Shown piece by piece: positions 1 through 9,569 of a stretch of 64,000 nt of DNA (positions are counted from its first letter, which is position 1; the number at the start of each line of letters is the position of its first letter). The notes below the pieces were generated by a model. It was given only the letters and a program-made list of their open reading frames with translations, had not been told where the DNA came from and ran no database searches. Both the position numbers and the translations under genes were made by a program. This stretch comes from Bacteroidales bacterium (GTDB taxonomy: Bacteria; Bacteroidota; Bacteroidia; Bacteroidales; VadinHA17), in the NCBI GenBank assembly GCA_016709865.1, contig JADJLX010000006.1:248001-312000 (forward strand), read 5' to 3'.

Positions 1-1198
1 ATGTAAGTTCTGACCATGTGCCCTCATTTATAGGCTGGGTCTGCATATCGAGGAATCCTATGTCCCATTTTCCTGCCATTCCCGTGATCCTGGCACCGCC
101 GTAAATGGGCACCTGTTCACCCCGATGAAGACCTATCCTTCTGCTGTAAAATAGGCTGCTACCCGGCTCAAAATCAAAGGCAAAGACACTTGATCTTTCC
201 TGAAAAAAAGTTCTTTTCTCAGGAAAAAAAAGTGAAAAGCGTGTCAGATTTATTTGTTCATCATCTGCCTCAACCTGTGCAAAGTCAGTATTAATAGTTA
301 GGTCCATCGTCAGGTTATTTGTGAGGCCATACTTTACATCAAGTCCTCCGTTAAATTTCGGACTCTTTTCAAGCTCGTATGATGTTCCGGTACTGTTTAA
401 CATATTATCAAGCTGGTAGCCACCAATAATATATGGTGCAATATAGAAGGGCTTTTTTGACTTAAGTCCCTCAAATACAATCTCCTGAGCTTTTGAAGGC
501 CGGTAAGCACTTGATTCACCCCAGTTTGGCGGAATAGCAGGAAATACATTAATCTCATTCTTGTGAGCGATCCGGCGGACACATATTAAACCCATTGTTA
601 TCTCGCCATCATTATCCTTAAACCTCATACTTGTAAAAGGAATGCGGATCTCTGCAAACCAGCCCTGGTCATTTCTGGATGTTTTTACATCCCAGAATGT
701 ATTCCAGCTCTGATTAAAAGGACCTCTCCCTGGTCCCCCTTCCATACCCATAGCATCTTTTGATATTGTAAAATCATTCCTGAGCCCTGAAGGTGTGGTT
801 GCAAATCCCAGACCATTCTCCTTGTCATTGAATGAGTCAAAAATCAACATCAGCTCCTCGCTGACAACCTCAGCTTCATCTCTTTTTTTAGAAGATACAA
901 GCATATCTGAAGGGTTGGAATCGTAAAGTCTGGCTCCAACATAAAGAAAAGCGTTATCGTAGCATATCATAACCTCACTTTTCTCTGACGGTTGATTCCC
1001 AAATGCAGGAGTATGCATTATCAAAGAAAGCGGAAGTGCATTTTTCCAGCATTCATCGTCAACTGTCCCGTCAAACCTGAATTCTCCCTGAATGCGGGTT
1101 ATCTTAATTTTGTCCTGGCACTTTGCGGTAACAGGTACTAAAAAAATTGCAAAACACAGCATGCATCGAAACAGGACAATAAGCTTTTCTCTTCTCAT
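1..1198 (-). CDS. DUF5916 family protein with CBM9-like N-terminus (partial, C-terminus outside window)
   Basis: The minus-strand frame is open from an ATG at 1198 to the window edge, giving about 399 residues that begin MRREKLIVLFRCMLC and carry an N-terminal signal peptide ending near AKCQ. A CBM9-like domain (roughly residues 30-240) is followed by the start of the DUF5916 region with the family block DFAQVEADDEQINLTRFSLF. It is a close paralog of the complete gene immediately upstream (1342-3588), matching it along the whole visible length. The family is thought to form an outer-membrane barrel behind a periplasmic carbohydrate-binding-like domain; no function is established. It lies 143 bases downstream of its paralog in the same direction, so co-transcription is likely. 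The C-terminal half cannot be assessed. Confidence 0.85.
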   Translation of the reverse strand, partial: MRREKLIVLFRCMLCFAIFLVPVTAKCQDKIKITRIQGEFRFDGTVDDECWKNALPLSLIMHTPAFGNQPSEKSEVMICYDNAFLYVGARLYDSNPSDMLVSSKKRDEAEVVSEELMLIFDSFNDKENGLGFATTPSGLRNDFTISKDAMGMEGGPGRGPFNQSWNTFWDVKTSRNDQGWFAEIRIPFTSMRFKDNDGEITMGLICVRRIAHKNEINVFPAIPPNWGESSAYRPSKAQEIVFEGLKSKKPFYIAPYIIGGYQLDNMLNSTGTSYELEKSPKFNGGLDVKYGLTNNLTMDLTINTDFAQVEADDEQINLTRFSLFFPEKRTFFQERSSVFAFDFEPGSSLFYSRRIGLHRGEQVPIYGGARITGMAGKWDIGFLDMQTQPINEGTWSELT

Positions 1199-1341
1199 AA
1201 TAATAGTAAATAGTTAAAACATGCTATTATGACAAAGAAGATAGCTGAATTATTCCCGGCATCCGGATTCGTTTATATAAAATACAGGGACACAGTCATA
1301 AACTGCATCCCTTTTTTAAATTATGGATCAACTCACTAACC

Positions 1342-3588
1342 CTATAAAGTAAAAGTATAAGTATATTTAAGAAGGATAGATCTGTTATTAAATGTTGGAA
1401 GTCTTGGGTCCTCCAGACTCCTGTATGTATTTCTTCCTTCATTGTAAACAATAAAGAAATCGTTTCCCTCCTTCGGATTATATCTAAGTCTCAGGTTGTT
1501 AACAAGCGCATTATCAACGCTGTTGTACTGAATAAATGAGCTGACAGATAGTTTAGTGGTAAACATTGCCAGAGCTTTAAACCTTACAATGTTACCGGTG
1601 AAGCTCTGATTCCGCTCATCAAAGTTGACCTTATTGTATTCATAAGCAACACTAAGCTGCAGGGTTGACCCGATATTCCAGTTTGGTTCCAATGCAACGG
1701 TGAAGCGATTGCCATCATAAAAATTGCCGGCAAATGCATCAAGATTTACCAAAATTGATTTTGAATCGGGAGAATGAAGATGAGTCTCGAACTGAGAGAA
1801 GTTATATTTTCCAACAGGGACATCAGCATCGGGAGCGAAACTGAAGAGCTTCTCTACATTCTCAAAGGCGTTATTCACCTCAAGCATACCGTTATAGCCT
1901 GATTTCAGGAAGAAATTATACTTCAAAGCAAACTCTGATGATTGAGTGTTTCCCGAAAGATTATCGGTATAGGTAAAAGCACTGAATTCAAATTTGTGAT
2001 TCAACAGCAAAGAACTTTCACCCGGAATCCATCCATATTGCAACATTCCGGAATAGTATGAATAATTATTACGTTGCTGATATCCTATTTCAGGTTTAAA
2101 ATCCTTTCCGCTGATAGTGTATATGAAATCATACCCAAGGCCTCTGTCATTATATCTTTTCCAGTTAAAGAATACTCTTGTGGGATCGATAGATGCCGGA
2201 TTGTTTTCTGCATTTTTTGCCATCACCTGAGCCACTTTCAGATTCAGATAATCATTCTTCAGAATCTTGAATATACCGTCAAGTCCATATGCAGAATTAT
2301 ATGTCCCGTCCATTCCCAGCCTGTTTGTCAGGATCCCTCCCACATAACTGTTTCTGTTGATTACCTGCCGGCGGAGCCTCAGCACGCTGAAGTTTTCAGA
2401 GGGAAGAGTACTCTGTGCCTGGTCAGAGGGATCAAACTCATTTGTCTGCATATCGAGGAAACCAATATCCCATTTCCCGGCCATTCCTGTTATCCTTGCC
2501 CCTCCGAGAATAGGTACCTGCTCACCTCTGTTCAGTCCTATTCTTCTGCTGTAAAAGAGATTATTCTTCCCTTCAAATCCAAAATTAAAAATACTTGAAC
2601 GCTCCTGGAAAAATGTTCGTTTCTCAGGAAAAAAGAGTGAGAAACGGGTCAGGTTAACCTGCTGATCATCAGCCTCTACCTGGGCAAAGTCAGTGTTTAA
2701 TGTAACATCCAGTGTCAGGTTATTTGTAATTCCATACTTTGCATCTAATCCGGCATTTATTTTAGGACTTCCTTTCAGATCGTATCCGGTTTTGGTTTCA
2801 TTCAGAGTATTGTCCTGCTGGAATCCTGTTATTGCATAGGGTGCCAGATAAAATGGTTTCTTTGACTTGATGCCTTCAAATTCAATCTCTTTAGCCATAG
2901 AAGGACGATAAGTACTGTACACTCCCCAGTCAGGAGGAATAGCAGGGTATATATCTATCTCATTTTTGTGAGCTATCCTTCTGAAACAGATCAGGCCCAT
3001 TACCACCTTTCCATTATTCTCTTTGAAACGCATACTCGAAAAAGGGATTCTCATTTCGAGATACCAGCCATTTTCATCCATTGTGGTTTTGACATCCCAG
3101 AAAGTATTCCAGCTATTATTAAAAGGTGGATTCCGCGGATTACTTGCTATCCCGTCATTAAGAACCGTCAGGTCGTTTCTCAATCCGCTCGGAGTTGTGG
3201 AAAAAACAAGTGCATTCTCTTTATCATTAAATGAATCAAATACCAAAGAAAGTGATTCATTGCTGTTTGATCCTTCGTCACGCTTTTTGGAAGTAATAAG
3301 CATCCCGTTCGCCTCAGAATCGTAAAGCCTGGCCCCGACATATATATAAGTATTGTCATAGCAGATCATCACTTCACTTTTTTCAGAAGGATTGTTACCA
3401 AAGGTTGGTGTGTGCATTACCATCGGAAGTACCCCGACGCCATTCCAGCTGGCATCATCAACAATGCCATCAAATTTTAATTCCCCGCTGATTCTGGGAA
3501 TCGAAATCTGCTCCTGAGAACGTGCAGCTAGCGGAAGCAAAATAATTGCTGCTGCCAATACGAATTTTTTAAGTCTTACCTGTCTCAT
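1342..3588 (-). CDS. DUF5916 family outer-membrane-type protein with CBM9-like N-terminus
   Basis: This protein has 748 residues. A signal peptide (about residues 1-24, ending LAARSQ) precedes a CBM9-like beta-sandwich (about 30-240) and a long C-terminal part rich in alternating aromatic and polar strands, ending in YTFTL as outer-membrane barrels often do. The block DFAQVEADDQQVNLTRFSLF is typical of DUF5916. Function is unknown; the domain order suggests a surface or outer-membrane protein that binds a carbohydrate or related ligand. It is the upstream member of a tandem pair with the partial paralog at 1-1198. A promoter-like TAGATTTG and an inverted repeat lie 59-66 and 43-63 bases upstream of the ATG. 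Confidence 0.85.
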   Translation of the reverse strand: MRQVRLKKFVLAAAIILLPLAARSQEQISIPRISGELKFDGIVDDASWNGVGVLPMVMHTPTFGNNPSEKSEVMICYDNTYIYVGARLYDSEANGMLITSKKRDEGSNSNESLSLVFDSFNDKENALVFSTTPSGLRNDLTVLNDGIASNPRNPPFNNSWNTFWDVKTTMDENGWYLEMRIPFSSMRFKENNGKVVMGLICFRRIAHKNEIDIYPAIPPDWGVYSTYRPSMAKEIEFEGIKSKKPFYLAPYAITGFQQDNTLNETKTGYDLKGSPKINAGLDAKYGITNNLTLDVTLNTDFAQVEADDQQVNLTRFSLFFPEKRTFFQERSSIFNFGFEGKNNLFYSRRIGLNRGEQVPILGGARITGMAGKWDIGFLDMQTNEFDPSDQAQSTLPSENFSVLRLRRQVINRNSYVGGILTNRLGMDGTYNSAYGLDGIFKILKNDYLNLKVAQVMAKNAENNPASIDPTRVFFNWKRYNDRGLGYDFIYTISGKDFKPEIGYQQRNNYSYYSGMLQYGWIPGESSLLLNHKFEFSAFTYTDNLSGNTQSSEFALKYNFFLKSGYNGMLEVNNAFENVEKLFSFAPDADVPVGKYNFSQFETHLHSPDSKSILVNLDAFAGNFYDGNRFTVALEPNWNIGSTLQLSVAYEYNKVNFDERNQSFTGNIVRFKALAMFTTKLSVSSFIQYNSVDNALVNNLRLRYNPKEGNDFFIVYNEGRNTYRSLEDPRLPTFNNRSILLKYTYTFTL

Positions 3589-3630
3589 ATTATTTTCAAT
3601 TAATCATGTTTCTATTCTGATATTTATTCT

Positions 3631-3651
3631 ATTTGTCTTTCAACGACAAAT
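3631..3651. promoter_or_regulatory. Inverted repeat, possible operator upstream of DUF5916 gene
   Basis: Two perfect 7-base arms, ATTTGTC and GACAAAT, are separated by 7 bases. On the minus strand the repeat overlaps the promoter-like TAGATTTG at 3647-3654. A dyad placed over a -7 element is where a repressor would bind, or it could be a hairpin in the 5' leader. Nothing identifies the binding protein. Confidence 0.35.
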
Positions 3652-3654
3652 CTA
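3647..3654 (-). promoter_or_regulatory. Putative Bacteroidota -7 element (TAGATTTG)
   Basis: On the minus strand the sequence TAGATTTG matches the TAnnTTTG consensus exactly, 58 bases upstream of the ATG at 3588. No good TTTG is visible about 20 bases further upstream, so this is only a candidate. It would drive the tandem DUF5916 genes. Confidence 0.35.
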
Positions 3655-3736
3655 AAATCTGAACAGAGATTAATTTGGAAAATAATGCTGAGACTGAAAA
3701 AAAGGTCAGTGAAATGTCCTGGAAGCCGTGTAAATT

Positions 3737-4495
3737 TTAATTACCTCCAAACCAGTTTTTAAATTCAGGAATCCTGGCTTTACTTATAAGAATTTTTTCA
3801 GGAGCAGTCAGTTTAAGGTTAACAGATAAACGGCTGTTAAACCACAGGTCTATATCCTTAATGGCTTTCCTCGAAATTATATACTGCCGGTTAGCCCTGA
3901 AAAAATCGGCAGGATCAAGCAGTTCTGCAAGTTCATCGAGTGTGTATTCAAATCTGAACGACTTTTCATCAAACTTAACAGCTTTGACTGTTCCTGAATC
4001 GATGTATATATAAGCTATTTCAGCAGATTGTACAGGTATCAGTTTATCTCCTTTTGCAGGGATTAAAAAATGTGACTTATATGTAAGACCCTTTGTAAAT
4101 GTGTCTATGAATTTTTTGAAGTCATCCTGAGATGAATTCTTGGGTGAAAGAAGTTCAAGCTTTCTGATCGCACCCTTAACTGACACTGCATCGATTGGCT
4201 TAAGAAGATAATCAATACTGTTCACTTTAAATGCCTTCAGAGCATACTCATCATATGCTGTTGTAAATATAATAGGGCATGATACTGAAATATGTCTGAA
4301 TATTTCAAATGCGGAACCGTCTGCAAGATGAATATCCATAAAGATGAGATCGGGCTGAGGATATTTTCTGAACCATTCAACTGACTCTGTAATTGATTCA
4401 GTTACCGCCAGAACATCTATTCCGCCAACCTCGTCAATGACATGCCTCAAATGTTTTGCTGCAAGAATCTCATCCTCAATAATCAAAGCTCTCAT
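3737..4495 (-). CDS. LytTR family DNA-binding response regulator
   Basis: This 252-residue protein has an N-terminal receiver domain (residues 1-120) with the phospho-acceptor D54 in FMDIHLADGS, acidic residues at the start (IIEDE), and the conserved Lys in LLKPID. The C-terminal LytTR domain (about 150-250) contains FFRANRQYIIS, typical of that DNA-binding fold. It lies 4 bases downstream of a LytS-type kinase and is the last gene of the galactan-type operon, so it is the likely output of that kinase. The position suggests autoregulation of the sugar operon or control of the neighbouring DUF5916 genes, but this is inference. Confidence 0.93.
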   Translation of the reverse strand: MRALIIEDEILAAKHLRHVIDEVGGIDVLAVTESITESVEWFRKYPQPDLIFMDIHLADGSAFEIFRHISVSCPIIFTTAYDEYALKAFKVNSIDYLLKPIDAVSVKGAIRKLELLSPKNSSQDDFKKFIDTFTKGLTYKSHFLIPAKGDKLIPVQSAEIAYIYIDSGTVKAVKFDEKSFRFEYTLDELAELLDPADFFRANRQYIISRKAIKDIDLWFNSRLSVNLKLTAPEKILISKARIPEFKNWFGGN

Positions 4496-4499
4496 CCCG

Positions 4500-5612
4500 T
4501 TATGGTTTTATTAAGGGTACCTCAACCCTGAATTCGTTATTTTCCTTGCTGATACTTATATCTTTCCTGAGAAGTAACTGGAATTGCTTTGCAAGGTTTG
4601 TTAGTCCGATTCCTGTTCCATCCTCTTGTGTAACCTTCTCCTGTAAGTTGTTTGTAACAACCAGACTTTCATTGTCCGTTGTAAAAATTGTAATTGTGAG
4701 CGGATTCCGTCTGCTTATCTCATTATGTTTTACTGCATTCTCCACTAAAGTCTGGATAGTAAGCGGAGGAAGCTTGTAGCCTGAGTATTTTTCGTCTATT
4801 GATGTCTTAACAACCAGGTTTGTATCAAATCGCAGTTTGATAAGGAACATGTATGAATCGGTAAAATCCATTTCTTCTTTAAGGACTACCAGCTGTTCCA
4901 GGTTGCTTTGCAGTGTATAACGCAGAGCCTTTGAAAGATTATTCACATATTCCTGTGCAACATTGGGAGACTCTTCAATAAGTGTCTTCAATGCAGTAAG
5001 AGAATTAAAGAGGAAATGAGGACTAAGCTGGTTTTTAAGTGATTCGTACTGGCTTTGCAGATTCTCGCGCAATAGTTTTTCATTCTCTATCAGAATAGCC
5101 TGCCTGTCGAAGAATAACTTAATTACATATACACAGGCTAATACAATTGTCGCAGTAAACATATCCCTGAAGAAATAGAGTAAATTAAACTTACCGGGAT
5201 TATTCACATCATTCAGAAAATGTTTTATCGCAAAAAACAAATCGCTTAAAAAGTAGACTGAAATCAGTGTTAGTATTATTGAAACAGCTATTCTCTTTAA
5301 GCCAATTTTTTCAATCCTGCTTAATGGCCTTATTGTGTAATAATTTATCATAAATGTACAGAACGCCACCATCCCTGATACGAAAATCTCATCGATTACA
5401 TCAGAAAGGGTCTCTCTTCTCATGTTTCCATGCATACCAATGCTTCCATCAGAAAAGAGCCCGAGAATTGAATTGAAATGAATCAGGGTGCTGATTCCTA
5501 ATGAGATCAGCGCCACAATTTTTATATATCTCCAAACTTGTCCGCTTTTCATATCATTCAAATATACAGCGCTATATGATTGTAAGTTTTTATATAAATG
5601 CGAAATGTCCAA
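4500..5612 (-). CDS. LytS/YehU-type sensor histidine kinase
   Basis: This 370-residue kinase has four predicted membrane segments in its first 175 residues (around VALISLGISTLIHF, FVSGMVAFCTFMINYY, SIILTLISVYFLSDLFF and TATIVLACVYVIKLFF). A short coiled segment and a His_kinase domain follow, with H199 in NQLSPHFLFNSL, then a HATPase with the G box GTGIGLTNLA. There is no separate periplasmic sensor domain, so the signal is probably sensed in or near the membrane. It is paired with the LytTR regulator 4 bases downstream and follows the GH2 gene by 42 bases, which puts a two-component system at the tail of a sugar operon. Confidence 0.92.
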   Translation of the reverse strand: MDISHLYKNLQSYSAVYLNDMKSGQVWRYIKIVALISLGISTLIHFNSILGLFSDGSIGMHGNMRRETLSDVIDEIFVSGMVAFCTFMINYYTIRPLSRIEKIGLKRIAVSIILTLISVYFLSDLFFAIKHFLNDVNNPGKFNLLYFFRDMFTATIVLACVYVIKLFFDRQAILIENEKLLRENLQSQYESLKNQLSPHFLFNSLTALKTLIEESPNVAQEYVNNLSKALRYTLQSNLEQLVVLKEEMDFTDSYMFLIKLRFDTNLVVKTSIDEKYSGYKLPPLTIQTLVENAVKHNEISRRNPLTITIFTTDNESLVVTNNLQEKVTQEDGTGIGLTNLAKQFQLLLRKDISISKENNEFRVEVPLIKP

Positions 5613-5654
5613 ATCATACTCTGAAACTGAATATTCCGGACCTGAATTTTGAAG

Positions 5655-8501
5655 CTATTCCATTATACTTTTTATTCTGCTCAGATCAACCTTAATCTGT
5701 GGATCAAACGATTTACTATTCATATACTTCAGGAGCGATTGCAATAATTGTCCTGAAACTGGTCTTTCTTCAATTTTATCTTTCAGATCTATACTGCAGA
5801 TAAAAAGTTTGCCATTTCCTGCTTTTGCTTCAAAGGCCAGGGCCAGGCGTCTGTTCTCGAACCATGTGTCTATAGGTTGTATTAAGGGATGAAGTTCAGC
5901 AGGAAAACCGTCTATGATCATCGCCTGAGAATGGGTTACCGGATCCCACCATTGCCAGTTGCTGTGATATTCAGTTGGAAAATCTGAAAAAAGCGGGTGT
6001 TTCGGATCGCACAGGATCCCGAGTGTATGAGGAGGCTGGTTATTTGTCCATGCAGTATTCCAGAATATACTCGAGAAGCCGATAGCTACCTGAGCCCCTT
6101 TTGTTTTTCCAACTTTGCCATAAGTAAGAAGAAGAACCGATCTTCCTTTTTTCAATACATCTGAAGCATTTTTATCAAGAGTTTCGGTAACCAAAACATT
6201 TCCCGGACTGATTTGCTGTTTTTCAGGATAAACCCAGAAATCCCATTTATTAACATAAGGTGTTTTATCGATAGAGACCTCCAGCCTTATTTTCTGAGCT
6301 TTGGTAATTTTTGCCAGGGCAAGGTCGAATGAGAACGATCCGATACTGATGCAATTTCCGATACCAACAGGCATACCCTTAAACACATGTACAGTAAGTG
6401 TATCCATGTTCTCCATGATCAGCTTGCAGATCACCATGTTATCCTTAAGCGGGCTTTCGCCAAAATGAGAAATCTCAATATCGGCTTTAAAGGTCTCATT
6501 TGATAAAAAAACATGTTTCTCCATTCTGGCCAGAGGTACCGTTTCATTACAGAACATCCGGAACTCTTCAGGTGTTACATATCCCTTTGATTCGAAGAAT
6601 GGATTTAAGATCCCTACCAGTGCAGTCCCCTGTCCGGGAAAATCATGAAGCTGAAGGATCTGAAATCCGGCAAAGCCCGGAGTTCTTAACGCAGCCTCTA
6701 TCTCAGCCTTATAACACAAGACCTGTAGCTTTCCCGAAGCCATCAGAAAGTCCTCTGCCTGTTCTCCCATTCCATTATCATTCAGTGTTTCTCTGAATAT
6801 TTCAAAGTTTGTGGCCTTCAGTACCCCTGTGTATTTTTCAATCTCCTTAAAATCGGGGTAAACACACCACTGACCTATCTCATGGCTCACTGTAGGTATT
6901 GAGAAACCTGAAACATACTCACGGAAATCATACATTGTCTGAGGCGGCACAGCATTGATAATACTCTTCAAACCCTCACCCCAGTGTTGTATCCTTGGCT
7001 CCGGACTCAGATTATAATCATTTTCCGGTATTATCGGCCATCCGGCTGCAGATGTGTAAACCCTTCTGTTGTCTTTGGCTTTCCAGTAAGTCAGAAGCTG
7101 CCCGAGGTACTCTTTCTGTTTGCCTCCGGCCGGTTCATTGCCATACGCAAGCATGACGAATGAAGGATGATTTCCATACTCTTTTATTATTCTGTCACCT
7201 TCTTCATAAATAAACTTGTCAATTGTGCCTCCATCACCAATTGAGGTCCCCTGGTTCGCCCATGAGCTACATTCAATATGAAAATAAATCCCAAGTCTGT
7301 CGGCTGCCTCAAATGCAGCTTCAGGCGGACAGAAAGAGTGGAAACGGACATGATTTAAACCATAATCCCTGCAAATCTGAAGTACTTTTTCCCACGATTC
7401 ATAATCAGTAGGAGGATAACCTGTAAGCGGAAAAATGGCACATTCCGTCGTTCCTCTTAAAAATACCGGAGTGCCGTTAACAGCGAATCTGGTTCCTTCA
7501 GCTTTGAATTCCCTCATACCAAAATCGTCTGATTTCTTATCAATAAGGTTTCCGTCTGATCCTTCCAGACTTACATTGAGTTTGTACAGAACAGGATTGA
7601 ATTCACTCCACATCTGCATTTTATTCCCCAGAGGATAATCAATAATCAACTGAAGATCTTTTGACGCAGTATTTGCACTGACTTTCATCTTGCCGGAGAT
7701 ACGAGGTCCATCTGTATTGAAGCTTCCGGCTTGAAGAATAACATTTCCTTCAAATGATTTTCCCGAATTATTTGTTATAGCTACAATTACCTTTGCTGAT
7801 TTAGTCTTAATGTCAGGATAGACCCTGATTTCATTTATAAAAACCCGTGAAGATGCTCTGAGACTGATATCACCTGCAATGCCGTTCCAGTTCGATTGGG
7901 TATGGTCACTTATGCTATGGGAGTTTACACCAACAGGAATCACGATACTATTATCAATACGGATAGAGATTCGGTTCTTTCCTGTAACAAGAAGATCCGT
8001 AATATCAAATTGGTGAGGAACTGCCAGACTGTTTTCACTTCCGGCTTTCTTACCATTCACATAAACTGTAGATTCCCAATGGGGTCTTTCAAGAAACAGG
8101 ATTACATTTTTTTCATCCCATCCTGCAGGTAAATCGAATTCCTTCTGATACCAGGCAGCACCCTTGTAGTACTTAACAGGTTTCAGCCAGAATGGAATTT
8201 TTATATTTCCCTTTTCACGGTATTTTGCATATCTGGTATCGGTGAAATATGTTTTATCAACTATATCACCGGTCCAGGGAGTATTAAGATCAACCTCATA
8301 TCCTTTTCCATTCTCTGCCATTGATCCCGGAAGCTTAACTATCTCTTCAAGAGTCATTTCGTACCAGCGGTTCTCAATACCTGAGTTGAGCGAATCGATT
8401 TTAAATTTCCATTCGCCTGCAAGTGAAAGTTTTTGATTAGGGTCAGTTTGCTCTGCAGTGCAACATGAAAGCAAAAGCATCAGCCAGATCAGATTTTTCA
8501 T
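5655..8501 (-). CDS. Glycoside hydrolase family 2 lipoprotein (beta-galactosidase-type)
   Basis: This 948-residue protein has a lipoprotein signal (MKNLIWLMLLLSC, lipobox LLSC), so it should be anchored in a membrane facing the periplasm or surface. The order is GH2 sugar-binding jelly roll (about 30-215), immunoglobulin-like domain (220-330) and TIM barrel (335-620), plus a C-terminal extension of about 300 residues. E456 in YGNEP is the expected acid/base and E541 in SHEIG the expected nucleophile. GH2 includes beta-galactosidases, glucuronidases and mannosidases, so the substrate is inferred. Next to a GH53 endo-galactanase (12 bases upstream) beta-galactosidase is the best guess: it would cut the oligosaccharides released by GH53. 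Confidence 0.88.
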   Translation of the reverse strand: MKNLIWLMLLLSCCTAEQTDPNQKLSLAGEWKFKIDSLNSGIENRWYEMTLEEIVKLPGSMAENGKGYEVDLNTPWTGDIVDKTYFTDTRYAKYREKGNIKIPFWLKPVKYYKGAAWYQKEFDLPAGWDEKNVILFLERPHWESTVYVNGKKAGSENSLAVPHQFDITDLLVTGKNRISIRIDNSIVIPVGVNSHSISDHTQSNWNGIAGDISLRASSRVFINEIRVYPDIKTKSAKVIVAITNNSGKSFEGNVILQAGSFNTDGPRISGKMKVSANTASKDLQLIIDYPLGNKMQMWSEFNPVLYKLNVSLEGSDGNLIDKKSDDFGMREFKAEGTRFAVNGTPVFLRGTTECAIFPLTGYPPTDYESWEKVLQICRDYGLNHVRFHSFCPPEAAFEAADRLGIYFHIECSSWANQGTSIGDGGTIDKFIYEEGDRIIKEYGNHPSFVMLAYGNEPAGGKQKEYLGQLLTYWKAKDNRRVYTSAAGWPIIPENDYNLSPEPRIQHWGEGLKSIINAVPPQTMYDFREYVSGFSIPTVSHEIGQWCVYPDFKEIEKYTGVLKATNFEIFRETLNDNGMGEQAEDFLMASGKLQVLCYKAEIEAALRTPGFAGFQILQLHDFPGQGTALVGILNPFFESKGYVTPEEFRMFCNETVPLARMEKHVFLSNETFKADIEISHFGESPLKDNMVICKLIMENMDTLTVHVFKGMPVGIGNCISIGSFSFDLALAKITKAQKIRLEVSIDKTPYVNKWDFWVYPEKQQISPGNVLVTETLDKNASDVLKKGRSVLLLTYGKVGKTKGAQVAIGFSSIFWNTAWTNNQPPHTLGILCDPKHPLFSDFPTEYHSNWQWWDPVTHSQAMIIDGFPAELHPLIQPIDTWFENRRLALAFEAKAGNGKLFICSIDLKDKIEERPVSGQLLQSLLKYMNSKSFDPQIKVDLSRIKSIME

Positions 8502-8513
8502 TCTTCAGATTTT

Positions 8514-9545
8514 TTAGTTTTCAAGAAATGCATCCAGTGCTCTGGTTGGCCTGCCATCGCTTCCCCATGCACTTAATCCATAACGGCTCCAGCTTCGTGC
8601 ACCTTCAGGCTCCCAGTATATTACACCAAGGCCTTTTCCATCAGGAACCTCCCTGACCTTTTTAATGACTGCCACCAGCATGTCATAAGTATTATCAACT
8701 TTAAAGTCTTCCCCTCCCACTTCAACTACCATAACCTCTTTACCATATCTTGAAGCCATGTCTTTCAGATTATTTCCCAGGGCATCAATTGAAAGTGTAT
8801 AATCAGGCTTGTCTTTCAGCCAGTACGGGTAATAAGAAAAACCTATTACATCGTATCTTGCGCCATTTGCCTTTGCATTGTCAAACCAGGTTGTGAATCG
8901 CTCACTGTTATTTCCCTGATCGATATGAAGGAGTACTTTTGAAGCCGGACTGACTGCTTTGATTGCATCATATCCTTTATTAATGAGCTGTGCAAGCTGG
9001 CTCCAGTTTGAGGTACTTCCTTCAGGATATATCATTCCGCCAGGGGTTTCATTTCCAACCTGAACCCATTCAGGATAAATACCGGCCGATTTGAGAGCAG
9101 TCATAACATTAAAAGTATAATTGTATACATCTTCCAGTAATGTCGGGAAATCGTGGCCTTCCCATGCTTTGGGTTTCCTCTGCTTACCGGGATCGGCCCA
9201 GCTGTCGCTGTAATGAAAATTTATCATTACCATCATCCCCCATTTCTTTGCCCTTACTGCCATTGCCACGGTTTCTTCTTTGCTGCAATGCCCGCTGCCT
9301 CTGTCCAGAGAAGGATTCACAAAAGTTCTTAACCTTATTGTATTCATTCCGTGATCTTTAAGGATTTTGAAGCAATCTTCCTCAACACCCTGATCGTTAT
9401 AAAACTTATATCCGGTAGCTTCCATCTGAGGGAGCCAGCTTATATCACCTCCTTTGGCAAAAGTCTGCCCTGAAGATTGACCGCTAAATAATTGCAGAAA
9501 AACAAATGCAGATAAAACGTTTCTTAAAAAGGCTTCTCTTCTCAT
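8514..9545 (-). CDS. GH53 arabinogalactan endo-beta-1,4-galactanase
   Basis: This protein has 343 residues, the usual size for a single-domain GH53. A signal peptide (about residues 1-27) is followed by KGGDISWLPQMEATG, the typical GH53 start. E166 in VQVGNETPGG is the expected acid/base and E275 in VVEVGGEDF the expected nucleophile. GH53 enzymes cut beta-1,4-galactan, the side chain of pectic arabinogalactan I. The GH2 gene lies 12 bases downstream and the sugar porter 24 bases upstream, so secreted depolymerisation, oligosaccharide trimming and monosaccharide uptake are encoded in a row. Confidence 0.92.
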   Translation of the reverse strand: MRREAFLRNVLSAFVFLQLFSGQSSGQTFAKGGDISWLPQMEATGYKFYNDQGVEEDCFKILKDHGMNTIRLRTFVNPSLDRGSGHCSKEETVAMAVRAKKWGMMVMINFHYSDSWADPGKQRKPKAWEGHDFPTLLEDVYNYTFNVMTALKSAGIYPEWVQVGNETPGGMIYPEGSTSNWSQLAQLINKGYDAIKAVSPASKVLLHIDQGNNSERFTTWFDNAKANGARYDVIGFSYYPYWLKDKPDYTLSIDALGNNLKDMASRYGKEVMVVEVGGEDFKVDNTYDMLVAVIKKVREVPDGKGLGVIYWEPEGARSWSRYGLSAWGSDGRPTRALDAFLEN

Positions 9546-9569
9546 CGGTTTTAATTTATTATCCGGAAA

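Noticed and set aside
2074..2598. Plus-strand open frame of 174 residues inside the DUF5916 gene
   Set aside because: It is an antisense shadow of a well-supported gene with no domain or signal of its own.
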